A stretch of 64,000 nucleotides of DNA from Salmonella enterica subsp. houtenae serovar Houten (GTDB lineage: Bacteria > Pseudomonadota > Gammaproteobacteria > Enterobacterales > Enterobacteriaceae). The translations under genes were made by a program, and so were the position numbers. Positions 1-9,230 of the stretch are shown in pieces. Position 1 is the first letter of the stretch. Each line of letters opens with the position of its first letter. The DNA is taken from assembly GCA_900478215.1 (NCBI GenBank), contig LS483478.1, positions 2,914,001 to 2,978,000 on the forward strand, in the 5' to 3' direction. Below the pieces are notes generated by a model. It worked only from the letters and a program-made list of their open reading frames with translations, ran no database searches and was not told the DNA's origin.

Positions 1-553
1 TAAAGCGTGGCGTACAGTGTTCAGGAAGAATGCTTAATCCCGGCTTCACGTCTTTATCTTCAAAAAAATAGACGCTAATTTGTCCATTCGTCTCAAGGAT
101 GGCCAGCCTGACCTGCCCCAGTTGTTCAACGCCATTCAAACGAAGCTCCATAAAAAATTCAAACTCCGTCATATTCGAGCGCTGCAGTTTTTCCCACGCC
201 AGTTCGCCATCTTCAACAACGACCACTGACTTGCCTTCCAGCAGATCCTCCAACTTTTCACTATGCGCCATCAGCCACATGACCAGGCGATAGAGCAGCG
301 CCAGGGTGATGAATACCACCAGAACAGGGAGCATCGGAACGTCATCATAAAACGCGACGTCGCCTGCCGCCGACCCCAATGTCAAAATGATCAACACTTC
401 AAAAAGCGACATTTGCCGCACGCCGCGGCGTCCTGTCACCTTTAAGAAAAGAAACACCAGAACAAAGGTGTAAAAGCTACGTAGCGCCACTTCCCCCAAA
501 AACGCTACCGGCACGTTATCCAGCGCCATTCGTTGCAAATCAAATGCCTTCAT
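1..553 (-). CDS. ycaP: YcaP, DUF421 inner-membrane protein (partial, C-terminus beyond left edge)
   Basis: The minus strand is open from an ATG at 553 to the window edge, giving 184 residues of a protein that is about 230 long in E. coli. It begins MKAFDLQRMALDNVP and shows hydrophobic segments at about residues 15-40 and 55-105, then a soluble DUF421 part with the typical runs GKSVVVVEDGEL and ELRLNGVEQLGQVRLAILE. The function of DUF421 proteins is not established; a membrane location follows from the hydrophobic segments. It is divergent from ycaO, as in E. coli. The C-terminus lies outside the window. Confidence 0.93.
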   Translation of the reverse strand, partial: MKAFDLQRMALDNVPVAFLGEVALRSFYTFVLVFLFLKVTGRRGVRQMSLFEVLIILTLGSAAGDVAFYDDVPMLPVLVVFITLALLYRLVMWLMAHSEKLEDLLEGKSVVVVEDGELAWEKLQRSNMTEFEFFMELRLNGVEQLGQVRLAILETNGQISVYFFEDKDVKPGLSILPEHCTPRF

Positions 554-689
554 TTTTTATACTCTTCCTGTGAATTCCTGTGTAAAAGGATAGCCAATAC
601 TTTTATTTCCGCCGATGTCCCGGCGAGATAGCGCCCGTCACATAAAACCCGTATCATTGCGCGCTTTCCGTACGACAAAAGTGATTTTC

Positions 690-2450
690 ATGACGCAAAC
701 ATTTATTCCCGGCAAAGACGCCGCGCTGGAAGACTCCATCGCCCGCTTCCAGCAAAAGTTACTCGACCTCGGCTTTCACATCGAAGAGGCCTCCTGGCTG
801 AACCCGGTGCCAAACGTCTGGTCAGTGCATATTCGCGATAAAGAGTGCGCGTTATGCTTTACCAACGGAAAAGGCGCGACCAAAAAAGCGGCGCTGGCCT
901 CGGCGCTGGGCGAATACTTCGAGCGTCTGTCAACCAACTACTTTTTTGCTGATTTCTGGCTTGGCGAAACGGTCGCTAACGGGCCATTCGTACATTACCC
1001 GAACGAAAAGTGGTTCCCGCTGACTGAAAATGACGACGTGCCGGAAGGCTTGCTTGATGCCCGTCTGCGCGCGTTTTACGATCCGGAAAATGAACTCACC
1101 GGAAGCCAGTTAATTGATCTTCAGTCCGGCAATGAAGTACGCGGCGTCTGTGGCTTGCCATTTACCCGTCAGTCCGATAACCAGACCGTCTATATTCCAA
1201 TGAATATCATCGGCAACCTGTACGTCTCTAACGGGATGTCCGCCGGCAATACGCGTAATGAAGCCCGCGTTCAGGGACTGTCGGAAGTCTTCGAGCGCTA
1301 TGTGAAAAATCGCATTATTGCGGAAAGTATCAGTCTGCCGGAGATTCCCGCAGAGGTGATGGCGCGTTATCCGGCGGTAATGGAGTCAATCGCCACGCTG
1401 GAAGCCGAGGGTTTCCCGATTTTCGCCTATGACGGCTCGCTGGGCGGTAAGTATCCGGTTATCTGCGTCGTGCTGTTCAACCCGGCTAACGGTACCTGCT
1501 TTGCTTCTTTTGGCGCGCATCCTGACTTTGGCGTTGCGCTGGAACGTACAGTGACCGAGCTACTCCAGGGACGCGGTCTGAAAGATCTTGATGTCTTCAA
1601 CCCGCCAACGTTCGATGATGAAGAAGTCGCGGAGCACACGAATCTGGAGACCCACTTCATCGACTCCAGCGGCCTGATCTCCTGGGATCTGTTCAAACAG
1701 GACGCCGATTACCCGTTCGCAGACTGGAGTTTCTCCGGCACTACCGAAGAAGAATTCTCCACGCTGATGGCCATCTTCGCTGCTGAAGATAAAGAAGTTT
1801 ACATTGCTGATTACGAGCATCTCGGCGTATACGCCTGTCGTATTATCGTACCGGGAATGTCTGATATTTATCCTGCCGAAGATCTATGGCTGGCCAACAA
1901 CAATATGGGTAGCCATCTTCGTGAGATTCTGCTTTCTCTGCCGGGTAGCGCCTGGAATAAAGAAGACTATCTCAATCTGATTGAACAATTGGATGACGAA
2001 GGTTTTGACGATTTCACCCGCGTGCGTGAACTGCTGGGTCTGGCGACCGGAGCGGACAATGGCTGGCATACACTGCGTGTCGGCGAATTAAAAGCAATGC
2101 TGGCGTTAGCGGGCGGCGATTTGGAGCAGGCGCTGATCTGGACAGAATGGACGATGGAGTTCAATTCGTCGGTCTTTAGTCCGACACGCGCAAACTATTA
2201 CCGTTGCCTGCAAACGCTACTGCTCCTGTCGCAAGAAGATGCGCGTCAGCCGCTGCAATATCTCAATGCTTTTATAAAAATGTATGGCGCAGAGGCTGTA
2301 GAAGCCGCCAGCGGCGCGCTTAGCGGCGAAGCGGCTTTTTATGGGCTACCGGCTGTCGACCACGATCTACAAGCGTTCCCGGCTCATCAGTCCTTGTTAA
2401 AAGCGTATGATAAATTACAGCGCGCGAAAGCGGCATACTGGTTAAAATAA
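690..2450 (+). CDS. ycaO: YcaO, ATP-dependent ribosomal protein S12 methylthiotransferase accessory factor
   Basis: This 586-aa protein is the founding member of the YcaO family. These proteins use ATP to activate amide backbones; in E. coli YcaO assists RimO in beta-methylthiolation of ribosomal protein S12 (established knowledge). The YcaO domain fills roughly residues 50-400, with the acidic ATP-binding stretch ALASALGEYFERL near residue 75 and RNEARVQGLSEVFERYVKNR near 190. A helical TPR-like tail follows. The frame is open from 615, but the ATG at 690 gives MTQTFIPGKDAALED, which matches the family start and length, so the 25 upstream residues are rejected. A hairpin terminator follows at 2501-2530. 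No peptide-modification partner gene is adjacent, which fits the housekeeping role and not RiPP cyclodehydration. Confidence 0.95.
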   Translation: MTQTFIPGKDAALEDSIARFQQKLLDLGFHIEEASWLNPVPNVWSVHIRDKECALCFTNGKGATKKAALASALGEYFERLSTNYFFADFWLGETVANGPFVHYPNEKWFPLTENDDVPEGLLDARLRAFYDPENELTGSQLIDLQSGNEVRGVCGLPFTRQSDNQTVYIPMNIIGNLYVSNGMSAGNTRNEARVQGLSEVFERYVKNRIIAESISLPEIPAEVMARYPAVMESIATLEAEGFPIFAYDGSLGGKYPVICVVLFNPANGTCFASFGAHPDFGVALERTVTELLQGRGLKDLDVFNPPTFDDEEVAEHTNLETHFIDSSGLISWDLFKQDADYPFADWSFSGTTEEEFSTLMAIFAAEDKEVYIADYEHLGVYACRIIVPGMSDIYPAEDLWLANNNMGSHLREILLSLPGSAWNKEDYLNLIEQLDDEGFDDFTRVRELLGLATGADNGWHTLRVGELKAMLALAGGDLEQALIWTEWTMEFNSSVFSPTRANYYRCLQTLLLLSQEDARQPLQYLNAFIKMYGAEAVEAASGALSGEAAFYGLPAVDHDLQAFPAHQSLLKAYDKLQRAKAAYWLK

Positions 2451-2500
2451 GGCCATATGAGTGACTTAGAGTAGGTTTATACTATCGGCTGCGTTATATT

Positions 2501-2530
2501 ACGGGGCGCCTTTACGGCCCCGTTTTATTT
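2501..2530 (+). terminator. Rho-independent terminator after ycaO
   Basis: A 7-bp GC-rich stem (ACGGGGC/GCCCCGT) is followed directly by TTTTATTT, 50 nt after the ycaO stop. Confidence 0.8.
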
Positions 2531-2854
2531 ATTTTCGATAAACGGCAAAAAATGTAATAACAAGGTTAAATATTGGTTGTTGATATTAAATTAATTAACA
2601 TAGTGATGTTAATTTATTTGTTGATTACTCCATATTAATTAACCGCGTAACAGGAGGATTAAGGAAAAAATTCAACTCGCTTTATAATTTTTAAAATTTA
2701 TTTTTATTTGGATAATCAAAAAGTTACACCGTAATTGCATAAAAACCATGCGACTTACGGGCCTATAAGCCAGGCGAGATATGATCTATATCAAATTCTC
2801 ATCTATAATGCTTTGTTAGTATCTCGTCGCCGACTTAATAAAGAGAGAGTTAGT
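2531..2854 (+). promoter_or_regulatory. focA-pflB upstream control region
   Basis: This AT-rich stretch carries no gene. In E. coli the focA-pflB operon is driven from several promoters under FNR and ArcA (established knowledge). Visible here are an extended palindrome at 2588-2619 with core arms TTAACAT/ATGTTAA around AGTG, an FNR-like site at 2781-2794, and a TATAAT at 2804-2809. The focA frame is open back to 2735, but this upstream part is unlike FocA and lies over the promoter elements, so it is treated as non-coding. Confidence 0.7.
2781..2794. promoter_or_regulatory. FNR-like binding site upstream of focA
   Basis: The sequence ATGATCTATATCAA matches the FNR consensus TTGAT-N4-ATCAA at 9 of 10 positions. 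It lies 61 nt upstream of the focA start codon, consistent with the known anaerobic activation of this operon. The assignment to a particular promoter start is inference. Confidence 0.6.
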
Positions 2855-3712
2855 GTGAAAGCTGACAACCCTTTTGACCTTTTACTCCCTGCAGCAATGG
2901 CCAAAGTGGCTGAAGAAGCAGGCGTCTATAAAGCAACGAAACATCCGCTTAAGACTTTCTATCTGGCGATTACCGCCGGTGTATTCATCTCAATTGCCTT
3001 TGTTTTTTATATTACTGCGACAACCGGTACTGGCGCGATGCCTTATGGCATGGCGAAACTTGTCGGGGGCATCTGTTTCTCTTTGGGACTGATTCTCTGT
3101 GTTATTTGCGGCGCTGATCTTTTCACCTCTACTGTTCTGATCGTTGTAGCTAAAGCCAGCGGTCGCATCACTTGGGGGCAACTGGCTAAAAACTGGTTAA
3201 ACGTCTATTTTGGTAACCTGATTGGCGCTCTGCTTTTCGTGTTACTGATGTGGCTTTCCGGCGAGTATATGACTGCCAACGGTCTATGGGGACTGAACGT
3301 CCTGCAAACCGCCGACCACAAAATGCACCACACTTTTATTGAAGCTGTCTGCCTCGGTATTCTGGCGAACCTGATGGTTTGTCTGGCCGTGTGGATGAGC
3401 TATTCAGGTCGCAGCCTGATGGACAAAGCGTTCATCATGGTACTGCCCGTCGCCATGTTTGTCGCCAGTGGTTTTGAGCACAGTATCGCAAACATGTTTA
3501 TGATCCCTATGAGTATTGTAATACGCGATTTCGCTACACCGGAGTTTTGGACCGCGGTCGGTTCGTCTCCGGAAAGTTTTTCTCACCTGACCGTGATGAG
3601 CTTCATCACTGATAACCTGATTCCGGTCACGATCGGTAACATTATCGGCGGCGGTTTGCTGGTTGGGTTGACATACTGGGTCATTTATCTGCGTGGCAAC
3701 GATCATCACTAA
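2855..3712 (+). CDS. focA: FocA, formate channel of the inner membrane
   Basis: FocA is a pentameric formate/formic acid channel that moves formate made by pyruvate formate-lyase out of, and back into, the cell. The 285-aa protein starts at GTG 2855 (MKADNPFDLLLPAAMAK) behind an AAGAGAGAG ribosome site; this start matches the family, while the 40 upstream in-frame residues do not. The gating and selectivity residues of the FNT family are present: Thr91 in DLFTSTVL and His209 in SGFEHSIANMF. Six hydrophobic segments are spread along the protein. It is followed after 56 nt by pflB, its classical operon partner, whose enzyme binds and gates the channel in E. coli. Confidence 0.96.
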   Translation: MKADNPFDLLLPAAMAKVAEEAGVYKATKHPLKTFYLAITAGVFISIAFVFYITATTGTGAMPYGMAKLVGGICFSLGLILCVICGADLFTSTVLIVVAKASGRITWGQLAKNWLNVYFGNLIGALLFVLLMWLSGEYMTANGLWGLNVLQTADHKMHHTFIEAVCLGILANLMVCLAVWMSYSGRSLMDKAFIMVLPVAMFVASGFEHSIANMFMIPMSIVIRDFATPEFWTAVGSSPESFSHLTVMSFITDNLIPVTIGNIIGGGLLVGLTYWVIYLRGNDHH

Positions 3713-3768
3713 TCTGATGTTCGCTATACGCAGTAAATAAAAAATCCACTTAAGAAGGTAGGTGTTAC

Positions 3769-6051
3769 ATGTCCGAGCTTAATGAAAAGTTAGCCACAGC
3801 CTGGGAAGGTTTTACCAAAGGTGACTGGCAGAATGAAGTAAACGTCCGTGACTTCATCCAGAAAAACTACACGCCCTATGAGGGTGACGAATCCTTCCTC
3901 GCTGGCGCTACTGAAGCCACTACCACTCTGTGGGACAGCGTAATGGAAGGCGTTAAACAGGAAAACCGCACTCATGCGCCTGTTGACTTTGACACCTCTG
4001 TGGCTTCTACCATCACTTCTCACGACGCGGGTTACATCAACAAAGCGTTGGAAAAAATTGTTGGTCTGCAGACTGAAGCCCCGCTGAAACGTGCGATTAT
4101 CCCGTTCGGCGGTATCAAAATGGTTGAAGGTTCCTGCAAAGCGTACAATCGCGAGCTGGACCCGACTATCAAAAAAATCTTCACCGAATACCGTAAGACC
4201 CACAACCAGGGCGTATTCGACGTTTATACTCCGGACATCCTGCGTTGCCGTAAATCCGGCGTATTGACCGGTCTGCCGGATGCGTATGGCCGTGGCCGTA
4301 TCATCGGCGACTACCGTCGCGTAGCGCTGTACGGTATCGACTACCTGATGAAAGACAAATTCGCGCAGTTTACTTCCCTGCAATCCGATCTGGAAAACGG
4401 CGTAAATCTGGAAGCGACTATCCGTCTGCGTGAAGAAATCGCTGAACAACACCGCGCTCTGGGTCAGATCAAAGAAATGGCGGCTAAATACGGCTGCGAT
4501 ATCTCAGGTCCGGCGACTAACGCTCAGGAAGCTATCCAGTGGACTTACTTCGGCTACCTGGCTGCGGTTAAATCTCAGAACGGCGCGGCAATGTCCTTCG
4601 GCCGCGTATCCACCTTCCTGGATGCGTACATCGAACGTGACCTGAAAGCCGGCAAAATCACCGAGCAAGACGCTCAGGAAATGATTGACCACCTGGTCAT
4701 GAAACTGCGTATGGTTCGCTTCCTGCGTACCCCTGAATATGATGAACTGTTCTCCGGCGACCCGATTTGGGCAACCGAATCTATCGGTGGTATGGGCGTT
4801 GACGGCCGTACTCTGGTCACCAAAAACAGCTTCCGCTTCCTGAACACCTTGTACACCATGGGGCCGTCTCCGGAGCCGAACATCACCGTTCTGTGGTCTG
4901 AAAAACTGCCGCTGAACTTCAAGAAATTCGCCGCTAAAGTATCCATCGATACCTCTTCTCTGCAGTACGAGAACGATGACCTGATGCGTCCGGACTTCAA
5001 CAACGATGACTACGCTATCGCGTGCTGCGTAAGCCCGATGATCGTTGGTAAACAAATGCAGTTCTTCGGCGCGCGTGCAAACCTGGCGAAAACCATGCTG
5101 TACGCTATCAACGGCGGCGTTGATGAAAAACTGAAAATGCAGGTGGGTCCGAAATCTGAACCGATCAAAGGCGATGTTCTGAACTTCGACGAAGTGATGG
5201 ACCGCATGGACCACTTCATGGACTGGCTGGCTAAACAGTACGTCACCGCACTGAACGTCATTCATTACATGCACGACAAGTACAGCTACGAAGCCTCTCT
5301 GATGGCTCTGCACGACCGTGACGTTATCCGCACCATGGCGTGTGGTATTGCAGGTCTGTCCGTTGCTGCTGACTCCCTGTCTGCTATCAAATATGCGAAA
5401 GTTAAACCGATTCGTGACGAAGATGGTCTGGCTATCGACTTCGAAATCGAAGGCGAATACCCACAATTTGGTAACAACGACGCTCGTGTAGATGACATGG
5501 CGGTTGACCTGGTAGAACGTTTCATGAAGAAAATTCAGAAACTGACCACCTACCGTGGCGCTATCCCGACGCAGTCTGTTCTGACCATCACCTCTAACGT
5601 TGTGTATGGTAAGAAAACCGGCAACACCCCAGATGGTCGTCGCGCTGGCGCGCCGTTCGGACCGGGCGCTAACCCGATGCACGGTCGTGACCAGAAAGGC
5701 GCTGTCGCCTCTCTGACCTCCGTTGCTAAACTGCCGTTTGCTTACGCTAAAGATGGTATCTCTTATACCTTCTCTATCGTTCCGAACGCACTGGGTAAAG
5801 ACGACGAAGTTCGTAAGACTAACCTGGCAGGTCTGATGGATGGTTACTTCCACCACGAAGCGTCCATCGAAGGCGGTCAGCACCTGAACGTGAACGTTAT
5901 GAACCGTGAAATGCTGCTGGACGCGATGGAACATCCGGAAAAATATCCGCAACTGACCATCCGTGTATCGGGTTACGCCGTACGTTTTAACTCCCTGACG
6001 AAAGAACAACAACAGGACGTTATTACCCGTACTTTCACTCAAACCATGTGA
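3769..6051 (+). CDS. pflB: PflB, pyruvate formate-lyase (formate acetyltransferase)
   Basis: This glycyl-radical enzyme converts pyruvate and CoA to acetyl-CoA and formate in anaerobic glucose metabolism. The 760-aa length equals that of E. coli. The catalytic Cys-Cys pair lies in YAIACCVSPM, and the radical glycine lies in IRVSGYAVRF at residue 735 (Gly734 when the initiator Met is not counted). It has a strong ribosome site (AAGAAGGTAGG) 9-10 nt before ATG. PflA, its activating enzyme, is encoded about 1.6 kb downstream, displaced by the insertion of sopD2. Codon use is that of a highly expressed gene. Long open frames on the opposite strand are shadows of this bias. Confidence 0.98.
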   Translation: MSELNEKLATAWEGFTKGDWQNEVNVRDFIQKNYTPYEGDESFLAGATEATTTLWDSVMEGVKQENRTHAPVDFDTSVASTITSHDAGYINKALEKIVGLQTEAPLKRAIIPFGGIKMVEGSCKAYNRELDPTIKKIFTEYRKTHNQGVFDVYTPDILRCRKSGVLTGLPDAYGRGRIIGDYRRVALYGIDYLMKDKFAQFTSLQSDLENGVNLEATIRLREEIAEQHRALGQIKEMAAKYGCDISGPATNAQEAIQWTYFGYLAAVKSQNGAAMSFGRVSTFLDAYIERDLKAGKITEQDAQEMIDHLVMKLRMVRFLRTPEYDELFSGDPIWATESIGGMGVDGRTLVTKNSFRFLNTLYTMGPSPEPNITVLWSEKLPLNFKKFAAKVSIDTSSLQYENDDLMRPDFNNDDYAIACCVSPMIVGKQMQFFGARANLAKTMLYAINGGVDEKLKMQVGPKSEPIKGDVLNFDEVMDRMDHFMDWLAKQYVTALNVIHYMHDKYSYEASLMALHDRDVIRTMACGIAGLSVAADSLSAIKYAKVKPIRDEDGLAIDFEIEGEYPQFGNNDARVDDMAVDLVERFMKKIQKLTTYRGAIPTQSVLTITSNVVYGKKTGNTPDGRRAGAPFGPGANPMHGRDQKGAVASLTSVAKLPFAYAKDGISYTFSIVPNALGKDDEVRKTNLAGLMDGYFHHEASIEGGQHLNVNVMNREMLLDAMEHPEKYPQLTIRVSGYAVRFNSLTKEQQQDVITRTFTQTM

Positions 6052-6087
6052 TGGTTTTTGCCTAAAATTACGCCATAAAAAGCGTAC

Positions 6088-6119
6088 AAAAAAGGCTCCA
6101 TGTCAGTGGGGCCTTTTTA
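6088..6119. terminator. Terminator between pflB and sopD2
   Basis: An AAAAAAGGCTCC...GGGGCCTTTTT hairpin follows the pflB stop by about 40 nt and is only 8 nt from the sopD2 stop on the opposite strand. A-tract and T-tract on either side let it serve both convergent genes. Confidence 0.85.
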
Positions 6120-6126
6120 ATTGTTT

Positions 6127-7086
6127 TTATATAAGCATATTACGACAACTAGAATTTTCACTTATAAATAAAGTGTTATTATGTGATCTATATATTTTTT
6201 CGAGAATACCATCAATTTCTCTTTTATTATTGTGATAATCATCATCATCCTTTTTTAATACATCAGATAACAGCATGGTGTTAGCTTCTGTAAAATCTAA
6301 TGACAATGATGGTGTATATCCTTGTAGCAGATAGAGAAGTGTTGGATGAAACATATCAAACTGGACCTCCCCCTCTAATTCCCAATAACCTATTTTAAAA
6401 AATTGAGTAGAAACACCAAAAGACCCCATTTGAAGACAGAGTAGTTTATCTCTCTCATCCGGAGTAAGCGTACCATGCCATTCAACACATGCCATTTTTC
6501 GATCTTCTCCAGATCGCATAAGTTTATAAACTTCATCCTTAATTTCATCATCATCATGAACTGCCTCTCTAAGTTTAAAAGCAAAGTTTTGTAATAATTC
6601 TGGATAGCGAAAAATTTTTTCTCCATACTTAATACATATTTTAAAAAACAACTCTTCTTCATCTTCTTCCATCACTTTAAAAAGACAGTCTTCTGAAACG
6701 TTGAGGAGACGATACAAATTACATTTATCAATAACCTTGCCATCAATCTCAAATAAAACTTGTGTCTGTCTGAGATCAAACCGCATAACAAAGCGGTCTT
6801 GTTGCGATGGATTAGCATATTGTTTTAATTGTTCAAAGGCATGAATCTTATCCATGCCGGCTATATCAACATTAAGTTCAGCTTGATTTTCACGTTCACA
6901 TCCATGGATGAGTGTATATAATACCTCCAGTGCCTCTTTTTTTTTGTGTGTTCTGAAATATTCCTTACATCGATCCCATGGCCCCATGTATAGCGCTTCT
7001 TCTTTATCAGGACTCATCAAGCGGACTAGCCGTGAATGATTAACTTCATAACCATGACGATTACCAAAACTTAACGTAACTGGCAT
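6127..7086 (-). CDS. sopD2: SopD2, type III secretion effector (SPI-2 associated)
   Basis: The 319-aa product starts MPVTLSFGNRHGYEV and ends SSCRNMLI, matching the Salmonella effector SopD2. In Typhimurium SopD2 is delivered by the SPI-2 system to late endosomal membranes and disables Rab GTPases such as Rab7 and Rab32 (established knowledge). The N-terminus carries WDRCKEYF at residues 37-44, a variant of the WEK(I/L)xxFF translocation motif. The C-terminal Arg in CRNMLI is the region implicated in Rab-GAP activity of the SopD family. The upstream in-frame residues from 7119 are not part of the family, so ATG 7086 is chosen. The gene is clearly AT-rich against pflB and pflA and lies between them, a sign of horizontal entry. 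The sequence differs from remembered Typhimurium SopD2 at many positions but has no disruption. Confidence 0.93.
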   Translation of the reverse strand: MPVTLSFGNRHGYEVNHSRLVRLMSPDKEEALYMGPWDRCKEYFRTHKKKEALEVLYTLIHGCERENQAELNVDIAGMDKIHAFEQLKQYANPSQQDRFVMRFDLRQTQVLFEIDGKVIDKCNLYRLLNVSEDCLFKVMEEDEEELFFKICIKYGEKIFRYPELLQNFAFKLREAVHDDDEIKDEVYKLMRSGEDRKMACVEWHGTLTPDERDKLLCLQMGSFGVSTQFFKIGYWELEGEVQFDMFHPTLLYLLQGYTPSLSLDFTEANTMLLSDVLKKDDDDYHNNKREIDGILEKIYRSHNNTLFISENSSCRNMLI

Positions 7087-7657
7087 AATAACTCTCTTGT
7101 ATTTAAATAACGAAAGCAAATTCCAATCCCGTTGCTCTCATTTTCTAATTTTCGCAAACTCTATTAAAAATATTGAATCAGTCCAGGTTTAGAAAGGACA
7201 TCAGATTAATACCTGATAACACGTTAAATGTGACTTCTGACTGGATCAGATATAATGATTTTTGGATTATGTTGCGAATTTATTTTCGTTCCGGCCAGAA
7301 TAGACCCGACCTCCTTGAAACAGGATAACGTGAAAACTAACCAGACAGGGATGGTACGCTTGCAACATGCATGGTGATTCGGGCGTTAAACAGAAGTTCA
7401 GCACAGGTTAATGAGCCAGAATGGCCCTGCAAACTGGCGATGTAAGTTATACAGCATACATTTGCCGTATATTTTATACTAAATAGAGGTAAAATAGCGC
7501 CATTGCAGTACATTCTGGAACAGTCACACATTTTGTAGTCCAAAATTTACGCTCGCAGTACCGCTGTTTTTACAGGATGCAGCCTCCTTAATATGGTGCT
7601 CAAAATGCCCGGAATGTGTCCATGAACCCCACGTTATTTAGAGCTAGCCGAAGCGAT
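7087..7657. promoter_or_regulatory. Intergenic region between sopD2 and pflA (divergent promoters)
   Basis: These 571 nt hold no supportable gene. They must contain the promoters of sopD2 (minus) and pflA (plus). A short open frame at 7337-7543 on the minus strand lacks a ribosome site and resembles nothing I know. I can identify no SsrB or FNR site with confidence. Confidence 0.5.
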
Positions 7658-8455
7658 ATGAGCAACTTAACTGATTGTATTAAAAAAGAAAACACTGCAG
7701 CAGCCGCTGAGAAGAAGCCGATTATTGGCCGTATTCACTCCTTTGAGTCCTGTGGCACCGTTGATGGCCCAGGCATCCGCTTTATTACTTTTTTCCAGGG
7801 CTGCCTGATGCGCTGCCTGTATTGCCATAATCGCGACACATGGGATACACATGGCGGTAAAGAAGTTACCGTTGAAGATTTAATGAAAGAGGTTGTGACC
7901 TATCGTCATTTTATGAATGCTTCCGGCGGCGGCGTAACGGCATCCGGCGGCGAGGCCATTTTACAGGCGGAGTTCGTTCGCGACTGGTTCCGTGCCTGTA
8001 AGACAGAAGGTATTCACACCTGCCTCGACACTAATGGTTTTGTGCGACGTTATGACCCGGTGATTGATGAACTGCTGGAGGTCACCGACCTGGTGATGCT
8101 CGATCTCAAACAGATGAATGATGAGATCCACCAAAATCTGGTTGGCGTATCCAATCACCGGACGCTGGAGTTCGCTCAGTACTTATCAAAGAAAAATGTG
8201 AAGGTCTGGATCCGTTACGTTGTGGTTCCCGGCTGGTCTGACGATGACGACTCTGCGCATCGCCTGGGCGAGTTTACTCGCGATATGGGCAATGTCGAAA
8301 AAATCGAACTACTGCCCTATCATGAGTTGGGCAAACATAAATGGGTGGCAATGGGCGAAGAATACAAGCTAGATGGCGTGAAGCCGCCGAAGAAAGAGAC
8401 CATGGAACGCGTAAAAGGCATCCTTGAGCAGTATGGACATAAAGTGATGTACTAA
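7658..8455 (+). CDS. pflA: PflA, pyruvate formate-lyase activating enzyme (radical SAM)
   Basis: PflA reductively cleaves S-adenosylmethionine and installs the glycyl radical on PflB. The radical-SAM cluster motif CLMRCLYC gives Cys49, Cys53 and Cys56, and the core is nearly identical to E. coli from IIGRIHSFESCGTVDGPGIRF onward. The 265-aa form starting MSNLTDCIKKEN at 7658 is chosen; this carries about 20 N-terminal residues absent from the 246-aa E. coli protein, an extension usual in Salmonella annotations. A further 14 in-frame residues upstream are possible but unsupported. It is separated from pflB by sopD2 and must use its own promoter. Confidence 0.95.
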   Translation: MSNLTDCIKKENTAAAAEKKPIIGRIHSFESCGTVDGPGIRFITFFQGCLMRCLYCHNRDTWDTHGGKEVTVEDLMKEVVTYRHFMNASGGGVTASGGEAILQAEFVRDWFRACKTEGIHTCLDTNGFVRRYDPVIDELLEVTDLVMLDLKQMNDEIHQNLVGVSNHRTLEFAQYLSKKNVKVWIRYVVVPGWSDDDDSAHRLGEFTRDMGNVEKIELLPYHELGKHKWVAMGEEYKLDGVKPPKKETMERVKGILEQYGHKVMY

Positions 8456-8544
8456 ACGCCAACGATATTATCAGCTTTTGGGCGGATACTCATAAAGGTC
8501 GCCGTTAACTTGCTGACGACCCCATATTTTACGTTTAAATTAAC

Positions 8545-8566
8545 GTCCTGACTTTTTAGTCAGGAC
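8545..8566. terminator. Hairpin downstream of pflA
   Basis: Perfect 9-bp arms GTCCTGACT/AGTCAGGAC enclose TTTT. There is no T-tract after the stem on the plus strand, so termination is uncertain; it may act together with the next hairpin. Confidence 0.5.
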
Positions 8567-8579
8567 TGCGTCAGCACAT

Positions 8580-8606
8580 AAGAAACCTGGATACCCCAGG
8601 TTTCTT
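8580..8606. terminator. Terminator hairpin downstream of pflA
   Basis: An 11-bp perfect stem AAGAAACCTGG/CCAGGTTTCTT encloses ATACC, with A and T runs inside the arms, a form typical of a bidirectional terminator. It separates pflA from the decayed Ig-like gene on the other strand. Confidence 0.75.
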
Positions 8607-8640
8607 ATTATGTTACTACGCAGCTATACCAGCCTGTTTA

Positions 8641-9230
8641 TCAGCGAGTATCAAGAGGTACGCTAATAGTTCCGACCTCGTGTTCCAGCGTTGACGGACA
8701 TACAACGGTAACGGTGGTTTTGGCTTCCAGTGGTGGTTCTCCACCGGGGGCGTCAGTCCATGCCAGGTTATCCGGATTGATAAACTCGATAGGTTTTCCG
8801 GACGCAATATCATCTGCCGTCACGGTATAATCCGTATCCCAGGTGTAAGGAAGGGGGATAATTGATGCGTCAGGATCCAGCGGCGTAGAGAGCGTGCCGG
8901 TGATTTCATAATGCAGATGAAGGGTATCTCCTGCCTGGATATTGCGATACGAAAGCACCAGTGTCTTAAGCCCCCCGGTAACGGTATTCCGGTTAATGAT
9001 CACATTATTGTACAGGTTTTCGTATTGTGCGGTAATGGGGGTCGACAAACGTCGCCGTCGCCTGTCCCTGCGCGCCATTGGCTGAAGCATTTACGGCTAC
9101 GCTTTCCGCGACGCTGTCGCGCAGGGACAGCGTCGCTACGCCATCCTCATTGGTATTGACGGTGACAGCCGAAGTCGCCTTCGCGCTTCCCCCCACGCTC
9201 CAGGAAACCGCGGTGTAACGAGAAAATTAA
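8641..9230 (-). pseudogene. Remnant of an invasin/intimin-like protein with a bacterial Ig-like (Big_1) domain
   Basis: Reading the minus strand from about 9230 gives TAVSWSVGGSAKAT, a TSAVTVNTNEDGVATLSL run and NGAQGQATATFVD, the pattern of a Big_1 domain found in inverse autotransporter adhesins. The frame then breaks: a C5 run at 9037-9041 has one base too many, and the next frame continues sensibly with DPITAQYENLYNNV down to the stop at 8641. The N-terminal export and beta-barrel regions are missing; at about 9230 the sequence jumps to an unrelated membrane-protein fragment. The remaining C-terminal part (acidic, beta-rich, LHLHYEITG) does not match a domain I can name. Family assignment rests on the Ig-like part only. 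Confidence 0.65.

Noticed and set aside
690..2450. YcaO as a cyclodehydratase for a modified-peptide (RiPP) cluster
   Set aside because: It is the housekeeping E. coli-type YcaO with no precursor peptide or partner gene nearby, and the microcin-type genes lie 54 kb away.
4504..6042. A 512-residue open frame on the strand opposite pflB
   Set aside because: It is a shadow of the strongly biased codon use of pflB; it has no family-like sequence and no ribosome site.
7337..7543. A 68-residue frame between sopD2 and pflA
   Set aside because: It lacks a ribosome site and plausible protein sequence; the region is more likely promoter DNA.
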